A DNA stretch of 24,498 bases, from positions 1 through 24,498 of the forward strand of contig JALOAQ010000039.1 of assembly GCA_023228725.1 (NCBI GenBank). The letters are read 5' to 3'. The translations under genes and the position numbers were made by a program. Positions 1 through 7,586 of the stretch are shown in pieces. A model generated the notes under the pieces. The model worked only from the letters and a program-made list of their open reading frames with translations, ran no database searches and was not told the origin of the DNA. Positions within the stretch are counted from its first letter, which is position 1, and every line of letters begins with the position of its first letter. Origin of the DNA: Bacteroidales bacterium. Its GTDB lineage: Bacteria > Bacteroidota > Bacteroidia > Bacteroidales > ML635J-15.

Positions 1-1
1 T

Positions 2-520
2 AATATAAATTACATTTCTGCAAATTTTGAAATATTAAAAGCTATGACGGAAATTTATTGGGAAAATCCTGAAGATATTTATACAAACCAAGCACTTAGC
101 GAGGTTCAGTTAAATGCAAGTTCGGATATAGAAGGCGATTTTGCTTATACTCCAAATTTTGGAACTTATATGCCCCAAGGTAATAATCAAGAATTACATG
201 TTTTATTTACTCCTAATAGTCAAAATTATAATCAAGCTGAAAAAACTGTTTATATTAATGTTTTATTATGGACTAATTTGCTTGAAAATTTTTATTCTGA
301 ACTTTCTGTTTATCCAAATCCTACAAGTGGTATGATATATTTTGACACAGAAAATTCTGAAAACTTTTATCTAAGAATTTATGATTCAAATGCTAAATTG
401 GTTTATGATAATTATTATACAGAAAATTATATTGATTTATCTAATTTTGTTTCAGGCACTTATATTTTAGAAATAAGTCAAAATGATAAGACATATATTA
501 AAAAAATAATTTTATTTTAA
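2..520 (+). CDS. C-terminal part of a T9SS-secreted protein (5' truncated)
   Basis: The frame is open from base 2, with no stop before the first ATG at 44, so the gene most likely starts upstream of the window and only its last ~172 codons are visible. Two modules can be seen. The first is an Ig-like beta domain of the kind that often precedes sorting domains in adhesins (WENPEDI, then Y-TPNFGTYMPQGNNQ, then FTPNSQNYNQAEKTV). The second is a C-terminal type A sorting domain from about residue 88 of the ATG-based numbering: YPNPTSG opening, LRIYDSNAKLVY middle, SGTYILEI and a basic/hydrophobic tail. By family knowledge this tail sends the protein through the type IX secretion system and is cleaved at the cell surface. 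The function of the missing N-terminal part cannot be read here. The stop lies 9 bp from the convergent Sel1 gene. Confidence 0.85.
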   Translation, partial: NINYISANFEILKAMTEIYWENPEDIYTNQALSEVQLNASSDIEGDFAYTPNFGTYMPQGNNQELHVLFTPNSQNYNQAEKTVYINVLLWTNLLENFYSELSVYPNPTSGMIYFDTENSENFYLRIYDSNAKLVYDNYYTENYIDLSNFVSGTYILEISQNDKTYIKKIILF

Positions 521-528
521 TACAAAGT

Positions 529-1872
529 TTATTGAATTTTTTTCAATTCTTTTTTAGCTTCTTCGTGTCCTAATTCTGCAGCTCTTGAATATAAATTACT
601 AGCTTTAGTTTTATCTTTTTGAACGCCTAATCCTTTAGCATAGCAATTAGCTAAGTTGTAAAAAGCGTCTGCATTTCCTTGATTACTAGCAAACTCAAGC
701 CAAATTATTGCTTTTTTATAATCTCTGTCCACACCAGTTCCGTTGATATAATAAGTTGCCAACAAATTTTGAGCTGGAGCATATTCTACTTGTGCGGCTT
801 TAAACAATAATTGAGCAGAAGTTCTCATATTAAGTTTTACGCCTTGTCCTTTTGAATAACAAACAGCTTGATTATAGAGAGCTTCTGGCATATCGTCTTT
901 TGAAGCTTTTACATAATTTGCAAAAGCTTTTTTATAATCAAGTTTTGTTCCATGACCATTATAATAACAATTTCCTAAATTATTGAAAGCTTGGAGATTT
1001 GCTGCATCAGCTGCTTTAGAGAACCAAGAAAAAGCATTATCATAATTTTGATTTGTACCCAAACCTTTATAATAATATTCGCCGACTTTATTTTGAGCTT
1101 CAATATTTCCTTTTTCTGCAGCTTGTAAATACCATTGAAAAGCAGAAGAATTGCTTTGAGCAACTCCATCGCCGTTTTCATAACAACTTGCTAAAAAATA
1201 TGCTGCGTCTTTGTCGCCTTCTTTAGCAATAATAGAATAAAGTTCTACGGCTTTTGCTGTATTTTGCTGCACTCCTTTTCCGATTTTATAAGCATATGCT
1301 TGTTCTATTCTAGCTTGTACGTGCCCTTTGTCAGCCGCTTTTTCAAAATATTCAAAAGATTTTGCTTCATTTTTTAAAATACCTTCTCCTTTATCATAAC
1401 AGCTTGCTAATAAATATAATGACTCTATATCTTTTTCATCTTCAATAGCTTTTTTCAACCATTTAACAGCTTCTTTTTTATTTTTTGTTACTCCTTCTCC
1501 AAAGTAATACATTCTCCCAAGATAGCTATAAGCTTGTTCAAAATTTTGTTGGGCGGCATGCGACATATATCCAAAAGCTTTAGAATATTTTTTGGAGGTT
1601 CCAATACCTTCGTAATGACATTTTCCTAGATAAAAATTTGAAAAAGCATCTCCTGATTTTGAAGCATTATTTAACAATTTAAAAGCTTCTTTTTCATTTT
1701 TATCAATATTAGTTCCTGTAAGATAACAATATCCTAATTTTCCCATGGCTTCAAGACTTCCTTGTTTAACCATTTCTTCCAAAGTCTCGATATCTTCAGA
1801 AATTTCTACTTGTTGAGCAAATGTAAAAATACTTATGCTAAACAAACTTAAAATAAATGCTAATTTTTTCAT
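529..1872 (-). CDS. Secreted Sel1-repeat protein
   Basis: A 447-residue protein with a Sec signal peptide (KK, then a hydrophobic stretch ending TFA-QQ near residue 20). The rest is about eleven consecutive Sel1-like repeats of ~36 residues. Each carries the pattern A-x-LG-x-CY-x-GxGV-x-(D/N)-x-KA-x-x-(W/L)-x-KAA-x-GN, for example around GYCYLTGTN, GKCHYEGIG, GRMYYFGEG, ASCYENGDG and GEYYYKGLG. Sel1 arrays form alpha/alpha superhelices that usually act as protein-binding scaffolds; no catalytic domain is visible. The signal peptide has no lipobox cysteine, so a periplasmic location is the simplest inference. The gene is monocistronic with its own promoter-like boxes at 1910-1938. The binding partner is unknown. 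Confidence 0.85.
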   Translation of the reverse strand: MKKLAFILSLFSISIFTFAQQVEISEDIETLEEMVKQGSLEAMGKLGYCYLTGTNIDKNEKEAFKLLNNASKSGDAFSNFYLGKCHYEGIGTSKKYSKAFGYMSHAAQQNFEQAYSYLGRMYYFGEGVTKNKKEAVKWLKKAIEDEKDIESLYLLASCYDKGEGILKNEAKSFEYFEKAADKGHVQARIEQAYAYKIGKGVQQNTAKAVELYSIIAKEGDKDAAYFLASCYENGDGVAQSNSSAFQWYLQAAEKGNIEAQNKVGEYYYKGLGTNQNYDNAFSWFSKAADAANLQAFNNLGNCYYNGHGTKLDYKKAFANYVKASKDDMPEALYNQAVCYSKGQGVKLNMRTSAQLLFKAAQVEYAPAQNLLATYYINGTGVDRDYKKAIIWLEFASNQGNADAFYNLANCYAKGLGVQKDKTKASNLYSRAAELGHEEAKKELKKIQ

Positions 1873-1909
1873 AATTTATTTTTTATTTTTTTTTATTAAA
1901 TTATTTCGA

Positions 1910-1938
1910 CAAATATATAAAACATAGTTTAAACCAAA
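1910..1938 (-). promoter_or_regulatory. Bacteroidota-type promoter of the Sel1 gene
   Basis: On the minus strand TATATTTG (1910-1917) fits the -7 consensus TAnnTTTG of Bacteroidota primary sigma factor. A TTTG (1935-1938) lies 17 nt upstream as the -33 box. It sits about 38 bp before the Sel1 start codon. Confidence 0.55.
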
Positions 1939-1942
1939 ATAT

Positions 1943-2929
1943 TTAATCCGAATTTTTAACAGCATAATAGTCAACACTTTCAGCAATAAAACGGGATTCG
2001 TTATTATCTGCTTTTGTATATCTAAGTTGCTGAGATTTTGTATAATCATCAACAAAACGATAACTAATATATATCAAATTATTTCCATACCAAATAGGCT
2101 TCATATCATTTGTTGCCATATCTGTATTTTCTAAAATTTTCATTTTCGAGCCATCTATATTTGAAATAATATAAGGTCCGTGAGGATAGTCGCCCCATCC
2201 TAAAACCGCTGCAAAGAAAATTTTCGACTCATCTTTTGATACGCCTCCAAAATAAAAATCACTAACTTCTGCATCAGGCTCGTAAATAGAGAAATCAAGT
2301 TCTTTTGTTTTTTTATAAATATAGTTATAATCTTTATTTGGTTCGTTAGATTCTCGATATTCACCATATTTATATGCAAATTGGTTAAAATCTAATGTTT
2401 TTTGAGTATTATTTTCTATTGAATATTCTAAAAACTTGGTAAAACCATATTCGTTCCAAGAAAAATCACATCTTAATATCAAATGATTATTATAAAGATA
2501 AAGCGGACTTTTTTCACCAAATGTTTCAGTAACAAACTCCTGTGTTTCTTTTCCTAAATGAGCGAGTATGCTTATTTCAGGCTTAGTGTCCGACAAATCA
2601 GCTTTTTTTATAATAAGTTTAGAATTTTTAGAAACTGTGTAATATAATATTTGATTATCATCTGAAAACACACAATTAAAAACAGTGTCTGTTTCCCAAT
2701 CAAAGTCAATTAAATCATCTGTTTTCACATCATATAAGTAAAGTCGGGAACTCATTATAAATGCAATATTAAAATCATCATAGTTTAGCATAGTTTCTTC
2801 AATAATTTCTTCGTTTTCTCCGACTTCATTCTCTGAATTTTTTATCTCTGAATTTTTACTCGAATTAGTACAAGCAAAAATAATACTTATTAGCAAAAGA
2901 CTTGAAATTTTTAAAATATTTTTTTTCAT
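1943..2929 (-). CDS. Lipoprotein with a probable beta-propeller-like body
   Basis: A 328-residue lipoprotein. The signal peptide ends in a lipobox (SIIFAC, cysteine 20), followed by an acidic linker rich in N, S and E. The body has repeated strand pairs of the kind found in TolB/WD40-like propellers: FIMSSRLYLYDVKTDDL, FSDDNQILYYTV, VSKDESKIFFAAV, then YIISNIDGSKMKIL and WYGNNLIYISYRF. This suggests a recognition or scaffold protein at the outer membrane or inner leaflet, but I recognise no named family. The gene starts 18 bp after the stop of the lipoprotein gene at 2948-3979 on the same strand, so the two are probably co-transcribed. The propeller assignment is an inference from strand pattern only. 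Confidence 0.7.
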   Translation of the reverse strand: MKKNILKISSLLLISIIFACTNSSKNSEIKNSENEVGENEEIIEETMLNYDDFNIAFIMSSRLYLYDVKTDDLIDFDWETDTVFNCVFSDDNQILYYTVSKNSKLIIKKADLSDTKPEISILAHLGKETQEFVTETFGEKSPLYLYNNHLILRCDFSWNEYGFTKFLEYSIENNTQKTLDFNQFAYKYGEYRESNEPNKDYNYIYKKTKELDFSIYEPDAEVSDFYFGGVSKDESKIFFAAVLGWGDYPHGPYIISNIDGSKMKILENTDMATNDMKPIWYGNNLIYISYRFVDDYTKSQQLRYTKADNNESRFIAESVDYYAVKNSD

Positions 2930-2947
2930 AATTATATTGATTTAAAG

Positions 2948-3979
2948 TTAAGCAGAACAAAGAGAGTCGTCAACAATTATTAATTTCCAGGTTTTGTTGA
3001 TTAATATAAAATAAAAAGCAAGTGGGTTATGATATTTATTTGGCAAATAAACAGTCATAATTTTAGATTCCGGATACCTTGATTTAATAGACGAGACTTC
3101 ATAAGTTTCAGGGTCTACCAAATTAGGAAGTTCATTTGTAAATTCGTAATATGCTCTAGCTCCGTCTTCACCGAAATCCAAATCACAAAGAAACTCCCTA
3201 AGGCTTTCGTCTGATAATACAGAATACTCCACATTAAACACAGTTGTAAAATCTGTATATTTATCAAAACCAAAATTTTCAGCTCTTGTTGCAAGTTGTG
3301 GAATTGCACCGGGAGAATGAAAACGTATAATATCTAAATCTTCATCTATATATTTTTGCAAATCTTGGGCATTGTCTCTAAGTAAGGCATTAAAATTTTT
3401 ATTAGTCCAGCAGTCATTTAAAAACTCATAAATAAAATCGACTACATATTGACTCTCATCGTTTTTATAAGCAAAAGAGTTTTCTATTGTTTCAACAAAA
3501 CCAATAAAATATGCTTCTTCTGCTTTTGGATATTGAAAATACAAGACATAATAAGTTAAGTTATAAAAATATGTATATTGTGCAAAAACCGTATTTTCAT
3601 CAACTTGTCCATAAATATAATAATAGTCATATTCCATACTAGAAAATTCAATATTTTCTTTATTTATATCTTGCTCATATGCCTCATCAAAGCTAGGAAT
3701 ATCGTCAAAGTTTTCGTTCATTTTAAAATCTACATAAGCCCAAAACTGAAATTTTTCATCTTCTGAAATAAATTTTTGTCCATCTCCATTTCCGGATTCG
3801 CCTTGAGGAATTAAAAAGTTTGGGTAAGAAATTGAAAAATCAAATCTTGCATTATGATAAGTTGCCCATTCTGTGTTGTTCTCAATTTTTGAATGTTTAT
3901 CTTGGTTTTCTGATTGCTTTGTTCTATTACAGGCAAAAGAAAGAAAAACTATTAAAAAAAGCAATAAGATATTCTTCAT
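2948..3979 (-). CDS. Lipoprotein of unknown function
   Basis: A 343-residue lipoprotein with a short signal peptide and lipobox ending FLSFAC (cysteine 17). Two parts are visible. Residues ~35-155 start WATYHNARFDFSISYP, a form typical of bacterial extracellular domains that test for a 'native-like' strand opening (FxISYP), and continue with aromatic-rich strands. Residues ~165-343 resemble an alpha+beta NTF2-like fold (FIYEFLNDCWTNKNFNALLRD), with a final strand FYFILINKTWKLIIVDD that is common in SnoaL/NTF2-like lipoproteins. The NTF2 resemblance is weak and inferred. It is the first gene of a two-lipoprotein unit. I saw no clear promoter box in the 183 bp shared with efp. Confidence 0.7.
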   Translation of the reverse strand: MKNILLLFLIVFLSFACNRTKQSENQDKHSKIENNTEWATYHNARFDFSISYPNFLIPQGESGNGDGQKFISEDEKFQFWAYVDFKMNENFDDIPSFDEAYEQDINKENIEFSSMEYDYYYIYGQVDENTVFAQYTYFYNLTYYVLYFQYPKAEEAYFIGFVETIENSFAYKNDESQYVVDFIYEFLNDCWTNKNFNALLRDNAQDLQKYIDEDLDIIRFHSPGAIPQLATRAENFGFDKYTDFTTVFNVEYSVLSDESLREFLCDLDFGEDGARAYYEFTNELPNLVDPETYEVSSIKSRYPESKIMTVYLPNKYHNPLAFYFILINKTWKLIIVDDSLCSA

Positions 3980-4116
3980 AACAAGTTTAGTTTAAATTTT
4001 TTACTAAAATAGATATTTTTTATAATATTTCCAAGATTAAATAAAAAAAATCGAAAAAAAAATAAAAATTATTAAAATTTAGCACTAAAAAAAACAAATT
4101 TTACTATAATAAAAAT

Positions 4117-4146
4117 TTTGTAAAGCAAATGATATTATTATTTTTG
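4117..4146 (+). promoter_or_regulatory. Promoter of efp
   Basis: A -33 TTTG (4117-4120) and a -7 TATTTTTG (4139-4146), separated by 18 nt, match the Bacteroidota promoter form closely. The start codon of efp is 16 bp after the -7 box, so the leader would be very short. Confidence 0.6.
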
Positions 4147-4162
4147 TAAAAATTTAGAAATT

Positions 4163-4726
4163 ATGGCAACAACAGCAGATATTAAAAATGGATTAACCAT
4201 AGAATACAATGGAAAACCTTATCAAATAGTATATTTTCAGCATGTAAAACCTGGCAAAGGAGCAGCTTTTGTTCGCACCAAACTTAAAAATTTAGAGAAT
4301 GGTAGAGTAATAGAAAACACTTTTACTTCAGGTGCTAAAATTGATATAATTAGGATTGAACGCCGTCCTTATCAATTTTTATACAATGATGATTTAGGTT
4401 ATAATTTCATGCATTTAGAAACTTTTGAACAAGTAAGTTTATCCGAAGATTTAATTGATGGTATTGAGTTTTTAAAAGAAGGTCAAGAAGTAGAAATTAT
4501 TTTTCATGCCGAAAACGAAACGGCTCTAAATTGTGAACTTCCTGCTTTTATTATAAGCGAAGTTACCTACACAGAACCTGGTTTAAAAGGTGATACAACA
4601 ACCAACGCTTTAAAACCTGCAACTATAGATACCGGAGCAAAAGTTATGGTACCTCTTTTTATAAATATTGGTGAAAAAATTAAAGTTGACACTAGAACCA
4701 AAGAATACGTTGAAAGAGCAAAATAA
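4163..4726 (+). CDS. efp: Translation elongation factor P
   Basis: A 187-residue protein, the usual length for EF-P. EF-P binds near the ribosomal P and E sites and relieves stalling at polyproline stretches. The N-terminal KOW-like domain ends in the conserved loop VKPGKGAAFVRTKLKNL, where Lys32 corresponds to the lysine modified in other species (Lys34 in E. coli). The middle OB domain (QFLYNDDLGYNFMHLETFEQ) and C-terminal OB domain (TYTEPGLKGDTTTNALKPAT, ending VDTRTKEYVERAK) are intact. No EpmA- or EpmB-like modification gene is visible nearby, so the modification state of Lys32 cannot be told from this window. The gene has its own promoter, and its stop is separated by one base from the end of the convergent metallopeptidase gene. 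Confidence 0.97.
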   Translation: MATTADIKNGLTIEYNGKPYQIVYFQHVKPGKGAAFVRTKLKNLENGRVIENTFTSGAKIDIIRIERRPYQFLYNDDLGYNFMHLETFEQVSLSEDLIDGIEFLKEGQEVEIIFHAENETALNCELPAFIISEVTYTEPGLKGDTTTNALKPATIDTGAKVMVPLFINIGEKIKVDTRTKEYVERAK

Positions 4727-4727
4727 A

Positions 4728-5471
4728 TTAATATTTATAATTTCCGGGTTGTACAGAAATTTTAAACGATTTTAATTCTTTATTTAATTGCTTAGATTTT
4801 CCATTTGTAAATTGATTTAAAAGCTTGTGAAAATTTTCGCCGTGATTTTTGTGTGGTATATGACAAAGCTCGTGCAAAATAACAAAATCTATAAGATGGT
4901 CGGGGAGAAGCATTAAATATGCAGATAAAATAATATTATTTTTCGAATCACAAGAACCAAGTCGTGTAGCAGCTGTTCCTAGCTTAAATTCATTAAAAAT
5001 TAAACCTGTTTTTGTGGATAATTCTTTTAGTCTGGGGATTAAATAATTTAAACCTTCGCTTTTTAAACATTTTAAAATAAATTTTTGAATAAATTTTTGC
5101 ACTTTCTCATCTTCAAAATTATTAAAACCTGTTTGATATAAAATTTTTATGGTATTATTTTCGAGTTTAGCTACAAGTTCCGTTTTTTGCTTAGTTTCAA
5201 TAAATTCCAAGCTTAAACTTCGGGTAAAAAACACTTCATTAGGTTTAAAAATTTTTAAGTTTTGCTTATTTATTTTAATTTCGTTTAATTTTACTTTTAT
5301 CCAGTCAATATTTTTTAAAACAAAATTTTCACCATTTTTAAAATTAACAAAGTAAGGAATAGTAAGAAGTACACCCTTTTGTGGATGCACTCTTAGTCTA
5401 TAGCTTTTTGAATTAGTTTTTTTTGTAATAAGAACAATTCCTATTTCGGGAATGTTAATTGTTTTTTGCAT
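4728..5471 (-). CDS. YgjP/M48-type zinc metallopeptidase-like protein
   Basis: A 247-residue cytosolic protein of the YgjP (DUF45, SprT-like/WLM) superfamily. The zinc motif HELCH is at residues 200-204, followed by the family signature NHGENFHKLL, which carries the third ligand region. Upstream lie the typical N-terminal beta part (SYRLRVHPQKGVLLTIPY) and the segment LGTAATRLGSCDSKNNIILSAYL, matching the 'W/LGS..' strand before the active-site helix. Family members are metal-dependent hydrolases whose substrates are poorly known; the E. coli member has been linked to nucleotide pyrophosphatase activity. The gene begins inside the end of the 100-residue gene upstream (17 bp overlap, different frame), so translation is probably coupled. 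No signal peptide is visible. Confidence 0.85.
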   Translation of the reverse strand: MQKTINIPEIGIVLITKKTNSKSYRLRVHPQKGVLLTIPYFVNFKNGENFVLKNIDWIKVKLNEIKINKQNLKIFKPNEVFFTRSLSLEFIETKQKTELVAKLENNTIKILYQTGFNNFEDEKVQKFIQKFILKCLKSEGLNYLIPRLKELSTKTGLIFNEFKLGTAATRLGSCDSKNNIILSAYLMLLPDHLIDFVILHELCHIPHKNHGENFHKLLNQFTNGKSKQLNKELKSFKISVQPGNYKY

Positions 5472-5757
5472 TACTTTTTGCTAAATTACTAAGTTTTTCA
5501 AAACAATTATTTGTTGTTTCAAACATTTCTTTAGCTATTTGATTATATTTAGCTTTAACTTCTTGGCGGGTCATTTTTGATGTAGGTTTATTAATTCTTG
5601 TAAACAGTTCATTTCTTTTATTTACCATAGAATTAATAATTTCTGCCAATTGTTTTTCGTCTTTATTTTCATTAAAATCCCAATAAACCAAACAATCTGA
5701 AACTACTTCTTCTGTAAGCCAATTAATATCTTTTTTTAAATCTCTTCTATTTGCCAT
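5455..5757 (-). CDS. Small conserved Bacteroidota protein, function unknown
   Basis: A 100-residue, largely helical, charged protein (MANRRDLKKDINWL start, middle LAEIINSMVNKRNELF, end FEKLSNLAKSN). Proteins that begin MAN(K/R)RDLKK are, to my knowledge, common in Bacteroidota genomes and carry no assigned function. There is no signal peptide, membrane segment or catalytic motif. It overlaps the start of the downstream metallopeptidase gene by 17 bp, which indicates an operon with translational coupling. A promoter-like TATTTTTG lies at 5779-5786, with only a weak upstream box (CTTG). Confidence 0.75.
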   Translation of the reverse strand: MANRRDLKKDINWLTEEVVSDCLVYWDFNENKDEKQLAEIINSMVNKRNELFTRINKPTSKMTRQEVKAKYNQIAKEMFETTNNCFEKLSNLAKSNAKNN

Positions 5758-5778
5758 AATTTTTAAATTTATTTTTTA

Positions 5779-5786
5779 CAAAAATA
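5779..5786 (-). promoter_or_regulatory. -7 promoter box of the small gene/metallopeptidase operon
   Basis: TATTTTTG on the minus strand matches TAnnTTTG and lies 21 bp before the start codon at 5757. The -33 position holds CTTG rather than TTTG (5805-5808), with an 18-nt spacer. Confidence 0.45.
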
Positions 5787-5823
5787 CAATAATAATTTTA
5801 AAAGCAAGTATTAACACAACTTG

Positions 5824-7464
5824 TTATATCTTAAATAATGGTAATGAACTATATATTGAAGAATAAAAACCATACAAAAGCGGGATCCCGACTGCTGTCC
5901 AGGCAAAGATTAACTTCCAAGTAGCTTTTGCTGAGCCTATTGTATCAAATTCAAAAATAGTTTGTTCATTTTTCTCATTTTCTTTAGCAGCAGAGAGTCT
6001 AAGTTTTGCCAACTCTTCTTCGCTCATAAAATACTTTTTATTTACAGGTTTTACTAAGAAGTTAGCGATCATTCCTAAGACCAAAAGTCCTGCTAATATA
6101 TAAAAAGTAGTATTATAAGCTTGTTGAATTGGGATTCCTTTACTTAATTGAAATTCTCTACTATAATTAACCAAAACAGGGCCTAAAATACCAGCTGTTG
6201 ACCAAGCGGTTAAAAGTCGTCCATGAATTGCTCCAACCATTTGCGTACCAAACAAATCGGCAAGATAGGCCGGTATTGTAGCAAAACCTCCGCCATACAT
6301 TGAGATATTTATACTAAATGCAATTACAAAGAGTGCCACAGAACCTGCAAGTCCGAGGCTAGGAGCTAAAGCATATAAGGCTATTCCCAGAATAAAGAAA
6401 ATTGCATATGTTGTTTTTCTACCAATTATATCAGAAAGTGAAGCCCAAACAAATCTACCACCAATATTAAATAAAGATAATAATCCTGCAAAACCAGCTC
6501 CCACTATAGCAATTTTAGACAATTCGTTGTCGTTTAAGCCAGAAAAAGTTTTATCTAAACCTAATAATTTACCACCGAATACCTCTTGAAGAAGCGGTGA
6601 AGCCATTCCAAGCACACCTATCCCTGCGGAAACATTTAAACAAAGCACTGACCATAAAAGCCAAAATTGAGGAGTTTTCCAAGCTTTATTAACATGCACA
6701 TGATTTTGAGTAATCATGGTATTATTTTTTTTCTTTTTAGGTTTCCAGCCTTTAGGTACCCATCCTATAGGAGGGATTCTGTAAGCTAAAGCACCTATTA
6801 TCATATAAATAAAATAAATTGCTGCTAGAGTTAAAAATGTTTCCCACACTCCTACGCTTGTGCTTGTTTTATAAAATTCCATTAATTTTTCAGCTAATGG
6901 AGCTCCTATCATTGCACCTCCACCAAATCCCATTATTGCCATTCCTGTTGCCATTCCTCTTTTGTCGGGAAACCATTTTACTAAAGTAGAAACCGGTGAA
7001 ATATAACCTAAACCTAATCCAATACCACCTAAAACTCCAGACCCCAACCAAAGCATCCATATTTGATGAAAAATAACACCCAAAGCAGAAATAACAAGTC
7101 CGCCCGACCACAATAAAGCAGAAATAAACCCTACTTTACGTGGACCAACTTTTTCTAACCAGCCCCCCCAAATAGCGGCAGATAAACCTAAAAAAACAAA
7201 AAACAATGTAAACATCCAACCTAGCATAGAAATAGGCCAATCATACTCAGTAGAAAAAATTCTCGCAAAAAAACTTATTCCTTCCGGCGCCGAAACGGGT
7301 TCAGTTATTCCTATAGATTGTGATAATGGCAACCAAAAAACAGAAAAACCATAAGCCATCCCTATACTTAAATGAATTGCTAAAGCAGCTGGCGGAACTA
7401 ACCAACGATTAAATTTTGGACCAGCAATTGTACGTTCTTTTTGTAAAAATTTAAACATAAACAT
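5824..7464 (-). CDS. OFA-family MFS transporter (oxalate/formate antiporter-like)
   Basis: A 546-residue polytopic inner-membrane protein of the major facilitator superfamily, oxalate:formate antiporter (OFA) group. Family features are SIGMAYGFSVFWLPLSQSIG in TM1, WGGWLEKVGPRKVGFISALLW as the loop 2-3 motif, GGIGLGLGYISPVSTLVKWFPDKRGMATG in TM4-5, and RFVWASLSDIIGRKTTYAIF in the second half. The substrate of OFA proteins is usually a small carboxylate such as oxalate, formate or lactate, and cannot be read from sequence alone. The protein is longer than the usual ~400-450 residues. The surplus includes a loop between TM6 and TM7 and a C-terminal stretch with one further membrane pair (TWKLIFAWTAVGIPLLYGF). 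Translation may start at either of two methionines (residue 1 or 3). No operon partner is evident. Confidence 0.88.
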   Translation of the reverse strand: MFMFKFLQKERTIAGPKFNRWLVPPAALAIHLSIGMAYGFSVFWLPLSQSIGITEPVSAPEGISFFARIFSTEYDWPISMLGWMFTLFFVFLGLSAAIWGGWLEKVGPRKVGFISALLWSGGLVISALGVIFHQIWMLWLGSGVLGGIGLGLGYISPVSTLVKWFPDKRGMATGMAIMGFGGGAMIGAPLAEKLMEFYKTSTSVGVWETFLTLAAIYFIYMIIGALAYRIPPIGWVPKGWKPKKKKNNTMITQNHVHVNKAWKTPQFWLLWSVLCLNVSAGIGVLGMASPLLQEVFGGKLLGLDKTFSGLNDNELSKIAIVGAGFAGLLSLFNIGGRFVWASLSDIIGRKTTYAIFFILGIALYALAPSLGLAGSVALFVIAFSINISMYGGGFATIPAYLADLFGTQMVGAIHGRLLTAWSTAGILGPVLVNYSREFQLSKGIPIQQAYNTTFYILAGLLVLGMIANFLVKPVNKKYFMSEEELAKLRLSAAKENEKNEQTIFEFDTIGSAKATWKLIFAWTAVGIPLLYGFYSSIYSSLPLFKI

Positions 7465-7586
7465 AGTAAATTATTATTTTGGTAAAATTAATAATTTTTT
7501 TTTCTTATAAAAATTAAATTGAACTAAAGATTTTTTATTAAAGTAATTAATTTTTGATAAAATATTAACAAAAAAATAATAATTTG

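Noticed and set aside
3578..3766. 62-codon hydrophobic + strand ORF
   Set aside because: Antisense to the 343-residue lipoprotein gene; an AT-rich shadow.
5881..5890. Perfect 10-bp palindrome CGGGATCCCG
   Set aside because: It is inside the MFS coding sequence and is explained by codons; no reason to see a site there.
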